Positions 22,322-29,800 of a stretch of DNA of 32,142 nucleotides are shown piece by piece. The stretch's first letter is position 1; every line of letters starts with the position of its first letter. The position numbers were made by a program, and so were the translations under genes. The DNA comes from Verrucomicrobiota bacterium. GTDB lineage: Bacteria; Verrucomicrobiota; Verrucomicrobiia; Limisphaerales; UBA8199. The DNA is taken from contig PSRM01000347.1 in the NCBI GenBank assembly GCA_003176045.1, positions 1 through 32,142 on the forward strand. Reading direction: 5' to 3'. The notes under the pieces are model-generated. The model worked only from the letters and a program-made list of their open reading frames with translations. It was not told the origin of the DNA and did not search any database.

Positions 22322-23059
22322 GTGCGGTCTGTGTTGTCGAGAAGCAAGTCGCAGTGGCTCAGGAAGCTCCTCCTCTGGGCAAAATCGTCGGCGGAATCAT
22401 CACTTCAAACCACCTGCCGATTCCACCCCCATCAATCACTGGGCTCGTCCCATACCTGGGAGGAGATCTGGAATGGCCTCGGGAAATTCGACCCGGTACG
22501 TCACGGCAGTTTTTCCCAGTTTACCAACGGGTGCGCGCGCAACGTGCGTCTGAGGTTTTGGAGCGATGCCCGTCACAAATTTGAACTCCCGCTTGAGGTA
22601 GAAGACGAGTCGGCCGATTTTCCGGACCCGCAAGAAAGCCCTCTCTGCGACCTGAGCCTCTTCGACGGGCTTATGCTGGCGACATTTGGCGGAGCCAGCG
22701 AGCCTCATCAATTAATTGTTTTTGGTTACATTAAGCTCCTGCAGTGGAAGCCGGCGGAGGTGTTTGAAGAGCTTTCCCATGAGTCCCTCAAAACACTGAT
22801 GGCGCGACTGGAACGCGACCTCCAGGACTTCTTTGCCCCTCATGATTGGATCGTACGAGAGAGCCTGAAGAAACTGAAGGAGTTGGTGCAAAATGGAACG
22901 GGGGTGGGAGCAACCCTTCTTAGGGATAATTATACCTCCAAGGCGGCCCTGGGTACTCGCAGCTATTCTGCAAAATGCCGGCAGAACATCACCAACTGGT
23001 GGGTAAGCGTCGAGAGGCGGGTTAAAAGTGATCTCGCCAAGAAAGGAGGCGCGTTCTAA
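22322..23059 (+). CDS. Divergent ECF-sigma-factor-like protein
   Basis: A 245-residue frame. Residues about 45-80 (TWEEIWNGLGKFDPVRHGSF, then FTNGCARNVRLRFW) resemble the end of sigma region 2, where ECF factors read 'FDP..G.F..W...IARN'. Residues about 115-165 (SEPHQLIVFGYIKLLQWKPA, then EVFEELSHESLKTLMARLER) resemble region 4, but without a clear recognition helix. The C-terminal 80 residues are an extension ending NWWVSVERRVKSDLAKK. The first 45 residues are poor: region 2.1 is not visible. An ATG at 22318 in another frame gives a more natural N terminus (MSAVCVVEKQVAVAQEAPPL), so a frameshift or a different start is possible. A zinc-finger anti-sigma-like gene follows 62 bp later, which supports the call. 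Confidence is moderate to low. Confidence 0.45.
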   Translation: MRSVLSRSKSQWLRKLLLWAKSSAESSLQTTCRFHPHQSLGSSHTWEEIWNGLGKFDPVRHGSFSQFTNGCARNVRLRFWSDARHKFELPLEVEDESADFPDPQESPLCDLSLFDGLMLATFGGASEPHQLIVFGYIKLLQWKPAEVFEELSHESLKTLMARLERDLQDFFAPHDWIVRESLKKLKELVQNGTGVGATLLRDNYTSKAALGTRSYSAKCRQNITNWWVSVERRVKSDLAKKGGAF

Positions 23060-23121
23060 GCAATCTCGCAAGAAAGCCTCTAGAAAAATCAAAAAATATT
23101 GTATTGTATCTAGAGAGCTTG

Positions 23122-23340
23122 ATGAGAGCGCAAAGGACAGTCGAACACGTAACCACCGAGACGCTCGTTGATTATTTTGGTCACAGGCTTCCCGAACACG
23201 AGGAGGCAAACGTCGAGAAGCACATCGCCGATTGTGACGAATGTACGGCCTTGGCCCGCCGGGTGCGCCGGGTGTCGCACGCGATGTCGAAGTGGACAGC
23301 CAAAGTCCATTCCAGCGCCAAGCGCCGGACAGGTGGTTGA
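23122..23340 (+). CDS. Zinc-finger (zf-HC2) anti-sigma-like protein
   Basis: A 72-residue protein with the HC2 motif: the core LPEHEEANVEKHIADCDECT contains His-x3-Cys-x2-Cys, the zinc site of ZAS-type anti-sigma factors. The front reads VTTETLVDYFGHRLPEHE, as is usual for this family. The C terminus is basic and has no membrane segment, so this is a soluble, zinc-binding, anti-sigma-like domain. It follows the sigma-like gene on the same strand, and the two would form a sigma/anti-sigma pair. The start ATG is at 23122, after a GAGAG sequence. A TTG at 23104 is possible. The family assignment is good; pairing with the upstream gene is inferred from position. Confidence 0.75.
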   Translation: MRAQRTVEHVTTETLVDYFGHRLPEHEEANVEKHIADCDECTALARRVRRVSHAMSKWTAKVHSSAKRRTGG

Positions 23341-23360
23341 AAACAATATAACCAATTGCG

Positions 23361-23378
23361 CCGGGTCTGGGGACCCGG
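23361..23378. repeat. CCGGGTC/GACCCGG hairpin between convergent genes
   Basis: A 7-bp perfect stem with a TGGG loop lies midway between the anti-sigma-like stop (23340) and the TPR/transglutaminase stop (23436). It is followed by GCCTACAAATGCCTGTAGG, a repeat also seen in part at 2310-2325. It may act as a transcript end for both genes, but no T-tract follows. Confidence 0.4.
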
Positions 23379-23435
23379 CCTACAAATGCCTGTAGGGCGC
23401 GTGCCGACAAGCGGCGAGAAGGACGACCTTCGAAG

Positions 23436-24986
23436 TCACCGTCTTTGCGCCTTTATTTCGGCGAGCAAGGGCTTAATGCTTGTCCTCAAGTCCGGCTGCC
23501 GCCGTATCGCTTCTCGGTAATCGGCCAGTGCGCCGTCGAGCTCGCCTTTGGCTTGCCGTGCGATGGCTCGGCCATAATACGCAGGCGCGGAGCCGGGGTT
23601 CAGCTCCAGAACTTTTTCATAGCTCTTAAGCGCTTCGTCCCACTCTCCTCTGGTTAACATACCAAAAGCTCGCGTCCACAATCCCCACAATTTTAGGGCT
23701 GTGGTGTTTGTGATATAATAGCGCGCTACCTGGACCTGGTCTTCCGAGAGCAAGCCGTCTAGAGTTTCCTGACATGCCTTCCGTGCATTGTCGAGGTTTC
23801 CTTGCTGAGCATAGGCTTCAGCGAGGAGCAAATGGACGGCTCCCTCGTTTGCTTCTCCGGTAAGTTCTTCCTTAAGGAGTATCACGGCATCCGCCGTGCG
23901 CGCCTCCAGCAGGGCGAGGGAAGAAGCCATCCGCCCGCGCTGTTTTGTGGCACATAACTGTTTGAACGCTCGAAACGTGGCGCGGGCCTCATTCAAATGT
24001 CCTATCTGTAGTAGTTCGTTAAGAAGGCCGAGCTGTACCATGGGAAGATCGGGAGCAAGCTTGCAGGCGATCTGAGCATGTTCCAAGTCATGGTACCCGG
24101 AAAGGAAAAGGCCGACCATTTGCAAATCATTGAGCACCAGAAACCCCGGGTGGTGAACTCCGAATCTGAGGTAAACAGGATCAACCAGTATCGCTTTTTC
24201 CCCCAGGAAAACTGCCGCACACCCGTGAATCGCCAACGCTCCATCTTCTTCTTCATCAACGTAGGCTACAAACGCTTTCAGGCCGACCGCTCGTGCCAGC
24301 GCTACAAATAGAAGCGAGTAATCCTGACAGTAAAGGTCTGGTTCCTGAGCCTGCCAGGCCTCGAACGCCTGGGCAGCAGTCCGATTTCGAACTCGTTGCA
24401 AAGGCGGCGCGCTATTATTGGTGCGTGTTATGAGCGCTTCGAATAGCAGGTGTGCCCTGGATTCGTCATTCGTTGCCGAGAGAACGATTCGGCGGGCGAA
24501 CTTCTCCATAGCAGGCGTTCGCATAAAGGGAATAATGGCAAGCAGCCGCTCCTTGCGCGAGAGCTTTTGATGGATCATCGCTTTCAGTTGCGTTTCGGTG
24601 AAGACGGGAGGTGGCTCAATGGTTAGGTATGCCGGCGGCAACCTCACCCTTGCGTAGAGGAACGCCTGGCTGGCCTGCGCGGCAAAAGGACCATGCGGAT
24701 TTAGCTGCAGCGAGTCCGTCAATGCTTGAACCGCCTCCGAGTAGCGGCCCTGGTAACAGTAGAGAATCCCAAGTTGCGCAAGGGCATCCGAATTGTGGGG
24801 ATCCAAACGAACTATGTTTCTCAGCACTTCTTCTACCTCGGACGGTACGGAAGGTGTTTTGGCATCAGCAGATGGGACCGGTTCAGTGGCAGGTACGGCA
24901 TGAGAGGCAGACAGGAGGGTTGCGCTTAGCAAGAATCTCACAGTGAGGAAGGAGTATGGAATTCCGCTTATGAGAATTCTCTTCAT
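23436..24986 (-). CDS. Exported TPR protein with a transglutaminase-like core
   Basis: A 516-residue protein with an N-terminal signal peptide (about residues 1-30). TPR-like helices occupy about 50-100 (AQLGILYCYQGRYSEAVQAL) and about 340-505 (EWDEALKSYEKVLELNPGSA). In the middle, residues 205-275 are a transglutaminase-like domain with a plausible catalytic triad: Cys220 in LYCQDYSLLFVALARAVGLK, His254 in AIHGCAAVF, and Asp269 in AILVDP. Such TPR/transglutaminase-like fusions are common secreted proteins in Verrucomicrobia and Planctomycetes; they probably act as proteases or cross-linking enzymes on envelope proteins. The gene converges on the sigma/anti-sigma pair. The ATG at 24984-24986 begins the signal peptide. 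The fold is well supported and the triad is visible; the substrate is unknown. Confidence 0.85.
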   Translation of the reverse strand: MKRILISGIPYSFLTVRFLLSATLLSASHAVPATEPVPSADAKTPSVPSEVEEVLRNIVRLDPHNSDALAQLGILYCYQGRYSEAVQALTDSLQLNPHGPFAAQASQAFLYARVRLPPAYLTIEPPPVFTETQLKAMIHQKLSRKERLLAIIPFMRTPAMEKFARRIVLSATNDESRAHLLFEALITRTNNSAPPLQRVRNRTAAQAFEAWQAQEPDLYCQDYSLLFVALARAVGLKAFVAYVDEEEDGALAIHGCAAVFLGEKAILVDPVYLRFGVHHPGFLVLNDLQMVGLFLSGYHDLEHAQIACKLAPDLPMVQLGLLNELLQIGHLNEARATFRAFKQLCATKQRGRMASSLALLEARTADAVILLKEELTGEANEGAVHLLLAEAYAQQGNLDNARKACQETLDGLLSEDQVQVARYYITNTTALKLWGLWTRAFGMLTRGEWDEALKSYEKVLELNPGSAPAYYGRAIARQAKGELDGALADYREAIRRQPDLRTSIKPLLAEIKAQRR

Positions 24987-25124
24987 GGTCTCGTGACGAG
25001 GGCGGCAGCGTTAACCCAGCAACTTGATCGCATAATGCCGATGTAGTGCCAAATCATAGAACGCGAGAGCGAGTGTAACGGGCCCGAGGGCAGGCGAGCG
25101 GCCTGATCCGTGCCGAGTCCACAC

Positions 25125-25385
25125 TTAGAAGCGATATACGTCCCGTCTGTGGCCGAGCGTTGATAGGAACAACTCGTTGCGCTGTACATCGAAAAGGTAA
25201 ATCACGTGATAATCGCCGATGCGAAGACGAAATTCCGGCCTGCCCTTAAGCCTGGAATGAGGAAATGATTCCAGCCGCTGCCCGAGGTTGCGGATGTCAG
25301 CTACAATCCGCTTCCGAACCGCGTCCGGGAGTTTGAAGAAAATCGCGTCGAACTCGCGTGAGTAGATTTCGGTAGCCTGGTTCAC
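25125..25385 (-). CDS. RelE/ParE-family toxin
   Basis: An 86-residue protein of the RelE/ParE fold. The N-terminal helices (FDAIFFKLPDAVRKRIVADI) precede the core strands RLKGRPEFRLRIGDYHVIYL and the C-terminal FLSTLGHRRDVYRF. The pattern 'RLRIGDYRVIY ... GHRR.VY' is the hallmark of the family, whose members either cleave mRNA on the ribosome or poison gyrase; which applies cannot be read from the sequence. The start overlaps the antitoxin stop by four bases (ATGA at 25382-25385), the standard translational coupling of a toxin-antitoxin operon. The length is typical. Confidence 0.9.
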   Translation of the reverse strand: MNQATEIYSREFDAIFFKLPDAVRKRIVADIRNLGQRLESFPHSRLKGRPEFRLRIGDYHVIYLFDVQRNELFLSTLGHRRDVYRF

Positions 25386-25582
25386 CGCTTTTCATCTTTA
25401 GGACGATGGACCCGCACTCGGCCTTCGCGAAGATCTGCGTTGCCTCTTTCGATGCTGGCAATGAAATCAGGGTTTAATTCCGCCGAATCTTCCAGGTAAT
25501 CCGCAAGCCAGTCTTGGAGTTCGACGGCTTCTTGCAACGGAAGGCTGCGAACTTCCGCCTCAATGGTCTCAAGTTTACTCAT
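25382..25582 (-). CDS. Antitoxin of the RelE-type module
   Basis: A 66-residue acidic protein from the ATG at 25580-25582. It reads MSKLETIEAEVRSLPLQEAV, then ELQDWLADYLEDSAEL. It is the 'addiction module' type of short helical antitoxin found upstream of RelE-like toxins. A long helix carries the dimerisation and operator-binding part, and the C-terminal tail (NADLREGRVRVHRPK) would wrap the toxin. The frame is open two codons further upstream (TTG), but the ATG is preferred. A TGN-extended -10 sits just upstream. Its stop overlaps the toxin ATG by four bases. Confidence 0.85.
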   Translation of the reverse strand: MSKLETIEAEVRSLPLQEAVELQDWLADYLEDSAELNPDFIASIERGNADLREGRVRVHRPKDEKR

Positions 25583-25589
25583 GCACAAG

Positions 25590-25598
25590 AGTTTAGCA
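25590..25598 (-). promoter_or_regulatory. Extended -10 promoter of the toxin-antitoxin operon, possibly leaderless
   Basis: On the minus strand, TGC-TAAACT (TG at 25597-25598, -10 at 25590-25595) lies seven bases before the antitoxin ATG, so transcription would begin at the start codon. The layout matches the orphan RHH gene at 13710. Confidence 0.4.
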
Positions 25599-25683
25599 TT
25601 TGAGATCTCAGGATCAAGATGCGCTACGCGGACTCCGGGTGTGACTCAGGGCAAGGGACAAAGTCCACCGCTGTAGGGCAATC

Positions 25684-25727
25684 CCCGGCTTGTGTGTCAC
25701 TTTCCAGGAACTCCGGCCTGGGAGGTG
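25684..25727 (+). repeat. 44-bp direct repeat, left copy
   Basis: CCCGGCTTGTGTGTCACTTT, continuing to CCGGCCTGGGAGGTG, matches 26746-26789 at 42 of 44 positions in the same orientation. The two copies enclose the small gene and the kinase-like gene. Confidence 0.75.
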
Positions 25728-25951
25728 AAAACCAGCCTTCGGGCCGCGGAGGGGGACGAAGGCGCGGCGGGTAAAGCTTACTGCGGCAATCTTCGGCCAA
25801 ATTTACGACTGGCAAGGAAGTGAGGCAGACTGACGAGTGACGAGGTGACGAGTGTGACGAGTCGCAGAGGTTGCGCGGCGCCGCTGTTTCGATTAAGCTT
25901 TTGCGTCAGGCGTGGCGGTCCGCGCCGCTATGCGCCCTGACAAGAGTGACG
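25728..25951. other. Non-coding spacer with short GTGACGAG repeats
   Basis: Between the left direct repeat and the small gene there is no credible gene. Several GTGACGAG units occur at 25832-25860, and AAGCTT-flanked GC-rich sequence surrounds them. Confidence 0.5.
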
Positions 25952-26167
25952 ATGTCAAAGAACGGATACTACAACGAGTACGAGAGCGAGCGTACGAGGC
26001 TTATGCGCGAGCTGGCGGTCCAACGCTCGAAGCAGCCGCCACGATCTGTCGCCGATGCCTTGGCCCAGATGGAGCGCCTTCGGCATCAGAGCCGCCGCCC
26101 AAAATCAAAGAGCTACAAAGTCGGCAAGAGCGAGCGTTGCGAGAATGGGCGCAGGCAAGCGGCCTGA
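25952..26167 (+). CDS. Small basic protein overlapping the kinase-like gene
   Basis: A 71-residue protein from an ATG at 25952: MSKNGYYNEYESERTRLMRE, then LAVQRSKQPPRSVADALAQM. Most third-codon positions in this frame are G or C (about 70% by my count), against about 45% for the alternative kinase frame over the same bases. That makes this the true frame here. The protein is helical and basic and belongs to no family I recognise. It ends 31 bases inside the proposed kinase-like gene, so the two overlap and are probably co-transcribed. An AAGAG sequence lies just upstream of the ATG. Function is unknown; a partner role for the kinase-like protein is a guess. Confidence 0.55.
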   Translation: MSKNGYYNEYESERTRLMRELAVQRSKQPPRSVADALAQMERLRHQSRRPKSKSYKVGKSERCENGRRQAA

Positions 26168-26628
26168 TCCTCGAGGCGGAAACCTTCGGCCGGCATTGGG
26201 AGGCGCAAGGACGGTCGGGAGAAACGGAGCACGACATCTATTATGATCCGTCGAGCGGACGCTGGTTCAAGCGAAACAACCTCTCCTACCACCTGGAATG
26301 GACTGAGTATTTTGACCGGGTAGTTCTCCACAATTATCTCTTCGCAGAGGCGGCGCTTCGATTCGAAGGCTTCGTCGAAACAACCGAGGGCCTGAAGCCA
26401 ATTGTTTCACAGCCGGACATACCAGCCCAGCGAGGGGCGAACCGCAAGGAGGTGGAGGCAGAGATGGAAAAACTGGGCTTCCGCCGCATTCGCGGCGACG
26501 ACTATGAGCGCGGCGATGGTATCGTGGTTGAAGATCTGCACGATGAGAATGTTTTGCTGGACGACACCGGTCATTTCGCCTTCATAGATCCAGTGATTTA
26601 TCTTCGAGTATCAGCAGTTGACGCCTAA
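26137..26628 (+). CDS. Putative polyvalent protein-kinase-like protein
   Basis: From a TTG at 26137 the protein is 163 residues. The kinase-like features are a strand with Lys in SSGRWFKRNNLSYH (Lys45), and a catalytic-loop-like VEDLHDENVLLDD (Asp133, His135, Asn138). An FAFIDPV metal-binding segment (Asp151) follows. These motifs, with a YFDRVVLHNYLF helix between, match the 'putative polyvalent protein kinase' family known from phages and mobile elements, where the domain is thought to act in host-element conflict. The frame stays open to 25912, but the upstream part overlaps the small gene in a frame with poor codon bias. Start choice is therefore uncertain and TTG is a compromise. Substrate and activity are unknown. 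Confidence 0.7.
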   Translation: MREWAQASGLILEAETFGRHWEAQGRSGETEHDIYYDPSSGRWFKRNNLSYHLEWTEYFDRVVLHNYLFAEAALRFEGFVETTEGLKPIVSQPDIPAQRGANRKEVEAEMEKLGFRRIRGDDYERGDGIVVEDLHDENVLLDDTGHFAFIDPVIYLRVSAVDA

Positions 26629-26660
26629 GGCAATGCATACGGGTACGGCATTAAAGCACT

Positions 26661-26718
26661 GGAGAGAAAAACACAACCGCGCGCCGGGTGAGGCGCGCGG
26701 TGGGCTGTGTGTTTCTCC
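26661..26718. terminator. Strong hairpin between convergent genes
   Basis: CCGCGCGCC (26677-26685) pairs perfectly with GGCGCGCGG (26692-26700) around a GGGTGA loop, and GAGAAAAACACA (left) partly pairs with TGTGTGTTTCTC (right). It lies between the kinase-like gene and the giant gene, which converge. No T-tract follows, so it may be a repeat hairpin or a weak bidirectional terminator. Confidence 0.4.
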
Positions 26719-26745
26719 GTAATGGCCGGATGCACAGTCGGCTCA

Positions 26746-26789
26746 CCCGGCTTTTGTGTCACTTTCCAGGAATTCCGGCCTGGGAGGTG
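26746..26789 (+). repeat. 44-bp direct repeat, right copy
   Basis: Matches 25684-25727 at 42 of 44 positions (differences at the ninth base and at the base after CCAGGAA). It ends 12 bases before the period-12 array at 26801. Confidence 0.75.
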
Positions 26790-26800
26790 GCAAAGTGTTC

Positions 26801-26860
26801 GATTAAGGTTGCGACTAAGTTTGCGATTAAGTTAAGGACAAAGTTAACGACAAAGTTTTT
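26801..26860 (+). repeat. 12-bp tandem array, five units, abutting a stop codon
   Basis: Five consecutive units occur in perfect register: GATTAAGGTTGC, GACTAAGTTTGC, GATTAAGTTAAG, GACAAAGTTAAC and GACAAAGTTTTT. The array ends two bases before the TAA stop of the giant gene (26863-26865). It belongs to the same family as the arrays at 3349, 3559 and 8481. Confidence 0.85.
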
Positions 26861-26862
26861 GA

Positions 26863-29800
26863 TTACTGGGCTTGCGAGTCGTCTTCCTGAACCTGCACAC
26901 GGTAGAAGCGGTGCGGCTGGATGGATGGATCAACCAGGATTAGAGTCTGGCCGTTGCCGGAGGTGATTCCCAGCGAGGTCCAGGTCGGATCCATGATGTC
27001 GTTCTTGTATTGCAAGGTGTAGCTGAGACCGAGCTGGCTCTGGAGCGACACGGAGAACTGTGCGCCGTTCAAGGTCGGCGAAACCAGCACGGTGGGAGGC
27101 ACACCGGGATCAATGTGCAATTCCATGTATCCGGGCGAGCTGGCGGCTGACCAGGAGTTGCCGCCGTCGAGGCTCACCTCGGTGAAGATATCGAAGAAGC
27201 TGCTAATTCGATAATTCGACGAGCCTGGTTTGGCATAATGCGTCTCCCCCAGAGAGCGTCTGGTTGGGCTTTCGCGGATCATGACGCCTGGCGGCAATGA
27301 GCCGCCGCTCAGGTTGAGGGAGGTCATCTCGGTCTGGAACACCGATTCGGAACCCTGGAAGCCGGTGTTGGCGACGCTGACCTGGCAATCGGCGTTGGCC
27401 GTCATCGGCATGAACGGCTGGCCTGGGCCCATCGAGAGCAGGAAGGTTACAATAGAGCCGAAGTGATGGATGTTGGTGCTGTTGTGCGCCGGCGGCGGCA
27501 TGTTGGCCAGGAACCGCTTGTGAGTGACGTTGCTGATGATGACGCCGTTGGCATAGAGGGCGTGCCAGGTGCTCGGGCTGATGTATTGGCTGTTGGTCGG
27601 CGGCAGATTGGGCTGCGGGAATGGCCGTTTCTTCGCCGGCAGGCGCGGCGTCATAAGTGCGGGCGGGCTGGTCGAGGCGAGCCAGGTATTGCCGCCATCC
27701 ATACTGATCTCGGTGAAGATATCAAAGAAACTGCTGATACGATAGTTACCGGGGGCAGTAGGATCAGGCCGGATGGTGGTGCGGCCCGTGGAAGGCTGAT
27801 TGGTGCTGGCGCGGATCATCATGCCGCCAGGCAATCCGCCACTGGGACTAATCCGGCGCATGATGGTGTCGTAAACGAAGTTGGTGGGATCAATGCCCAG
27901 GGCCGGATTGTTGCTGACCGAAACCTGGCAGTTGGCCGGGACTGAAACGCTGGTGTAGGTCTTGCCGCCATCGAGCGAGATCTGGAGGTCCAGAATCGAG
28001 TTGAAGATTTCCGTGGCACCCTGGCCGGCCGGCGGCGGCGGATAGTTCTGGGTGAAACCGCGGTGAGTGACATTGCTGATGTAGATGCCATTGGCATAGG
28101 CAGCGTGCCACTGGGCGGGGCTGACGTAAGGCGCATTGGTCATCGGCAGGAAGTTCGATGAGCTGGGCACTTCGGGCGCGATGGGCGTAAGCTGCATGCG
28201 CACGGGGCCGTTAGTAGGCGGATTCCAAGTGTTGCCGCCGTCGAGGCTCAGTTCCGTAAAGACATCGAAGAAGCTGCTGATGCGGTACGTGCCATCGGAC
28301 TGGGCGTCCTGTTGCACTTCGCCACGCGTGCCGGTGGTTTGGCTGACCCGCAGCATTAGAGCCGTCGTGCCCACCTGGGTCGTCAGGTTGAGCGAAGTCA
28401 TCTCGGTGTCATACATGCCGCTGGCGCCTGAGCCGAGGCTGGAAACGGTGACTCCGACGGGACCCTGGGCGCGAACATAGTGGAAGGTGTGCCCACCGTC
28501 GGTCGAGACCATCATATCGAGGATGGAGTTGAAGGACTCGGTCTGGGTCTGGCCGGCCGATGGCGGCGGGGCGAAGGAAACGCCGAAGATCCTGTGGCTG
28601 ACATTGGAAATGATGATCCCCTGAGCGTAGAGCGCGTGCCATTGTTGCGGAGAAACGTATTGGCCGTTGGGCGGCGGCAAGGCCGGCGTGCCGAAGCTGA
28701 CCGGCGGCACTGCTCGCGGATCGTTGTGCATCTCGACGTGGGCAGGGCCCTGAGAAGGCAACCAGGTGTTGCCGCCGTCCACGCTTACCTCGGTAAAGAT
28801 ATCGAAGAAGCTGCTGACCATGTAACCGCCGGACGTGGGCCGGATGGTGGTTTGGCCTGTGGATTGCAGGGTCGGGCTTTCGCGCAGCATGATGCCGCCG
28901 GCAGTCATATTCAGAGCGGTCATCTCGGTGTTGAACACGCTGGCGCCGCCGGTGTCCTGGCTGTGAGTCACCTGGACAGTGACCTGGGCCGTGCCGGTAA
29001 CCGGGTGGTAGCTCGTGCCGTTATCGGTGGAGACTTCGCAATCAATCTCCGAGTTGAACGTCTCGGTTTGCGAGCTGCCCAGAGGCGGCGGCGGCTGGCT
29101 CTGAGTGAAGAAGCGGTGGCGGATGTCGCGAATGATGATCCCCTGCGCGTAGAGCGCGTGGTAAAGAGCCGGGCTGACATAGACCGTGTTGGTCGGCGGC
29201 AGCGTGTTCGTGATGACGAATACATTGCGCACCACCGTCACAGTAAAGAAGCACGTGGAGGAATTCGTACAGCTATCGCTGGCCGTGCAAGTGACTGTGG
29301 TTGATCCCGGCGGGAACGTGCTGCCGCTGGGCGGGCTGCAAACCAAATTCACCGGTGCGCAACCGCCAGTGGACGAACTGGTGAAGAATACCACCGCCCC
29401 GGCCGAACTGGAGGTCGAGGTAGTAATATTGGTGGAGCAGGTGACGATGAGCGGCGGACACGTAGGCGGCCTGACGGTCACAGTGAATGAGCAGTTGGCG
29501 GAGTGGCCGCAACCATCGCTGGCGGAGCAGAACACCGTCGTGGTTCCAAGCGGGAAGCTGCTGCCGCTGGGCGGGCTGCAGACTACCGTGACATTACTGC
29601 AACCGCCGGTGGCAGAGCTGGTGTAGAACACGACCGCAGATTGGCTACTGCAGCTTGTATTGGTGACCGTGATATTAGTCGAGCACGTCAGCACGATCGC
29701 GGGACATGGACTGACCGTGACGGAGAAGCCACAAGTCTGGCTGTTGCCGCAAGGATCGGTGGCGGTGCAAGTCACCGGAGTGGTGCCGATTGGGAAGGTG

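Noticed and set aside
25912-26136. Upstream part of the kinase-like open frame as its N terminus
   Set aside because: Over these bases the alternative frame (from 25952) has the better codon-position bias. The upstream residues show no kinase features.
26801-26860. 12-bp arrays as a CRISPR-like array
   Set aside because: Units are only 12 bp, there are no spacers of 26-40 bp and no cas genes. It is a simple tandem repeat.
28480-29304. Plus-strand open frame of 274 codons within the giant gene
   Set aside because: It is antisense to the repeat modules of the giant protein, and its Arg/Gly-rich composition is a by-product of that coding strand.
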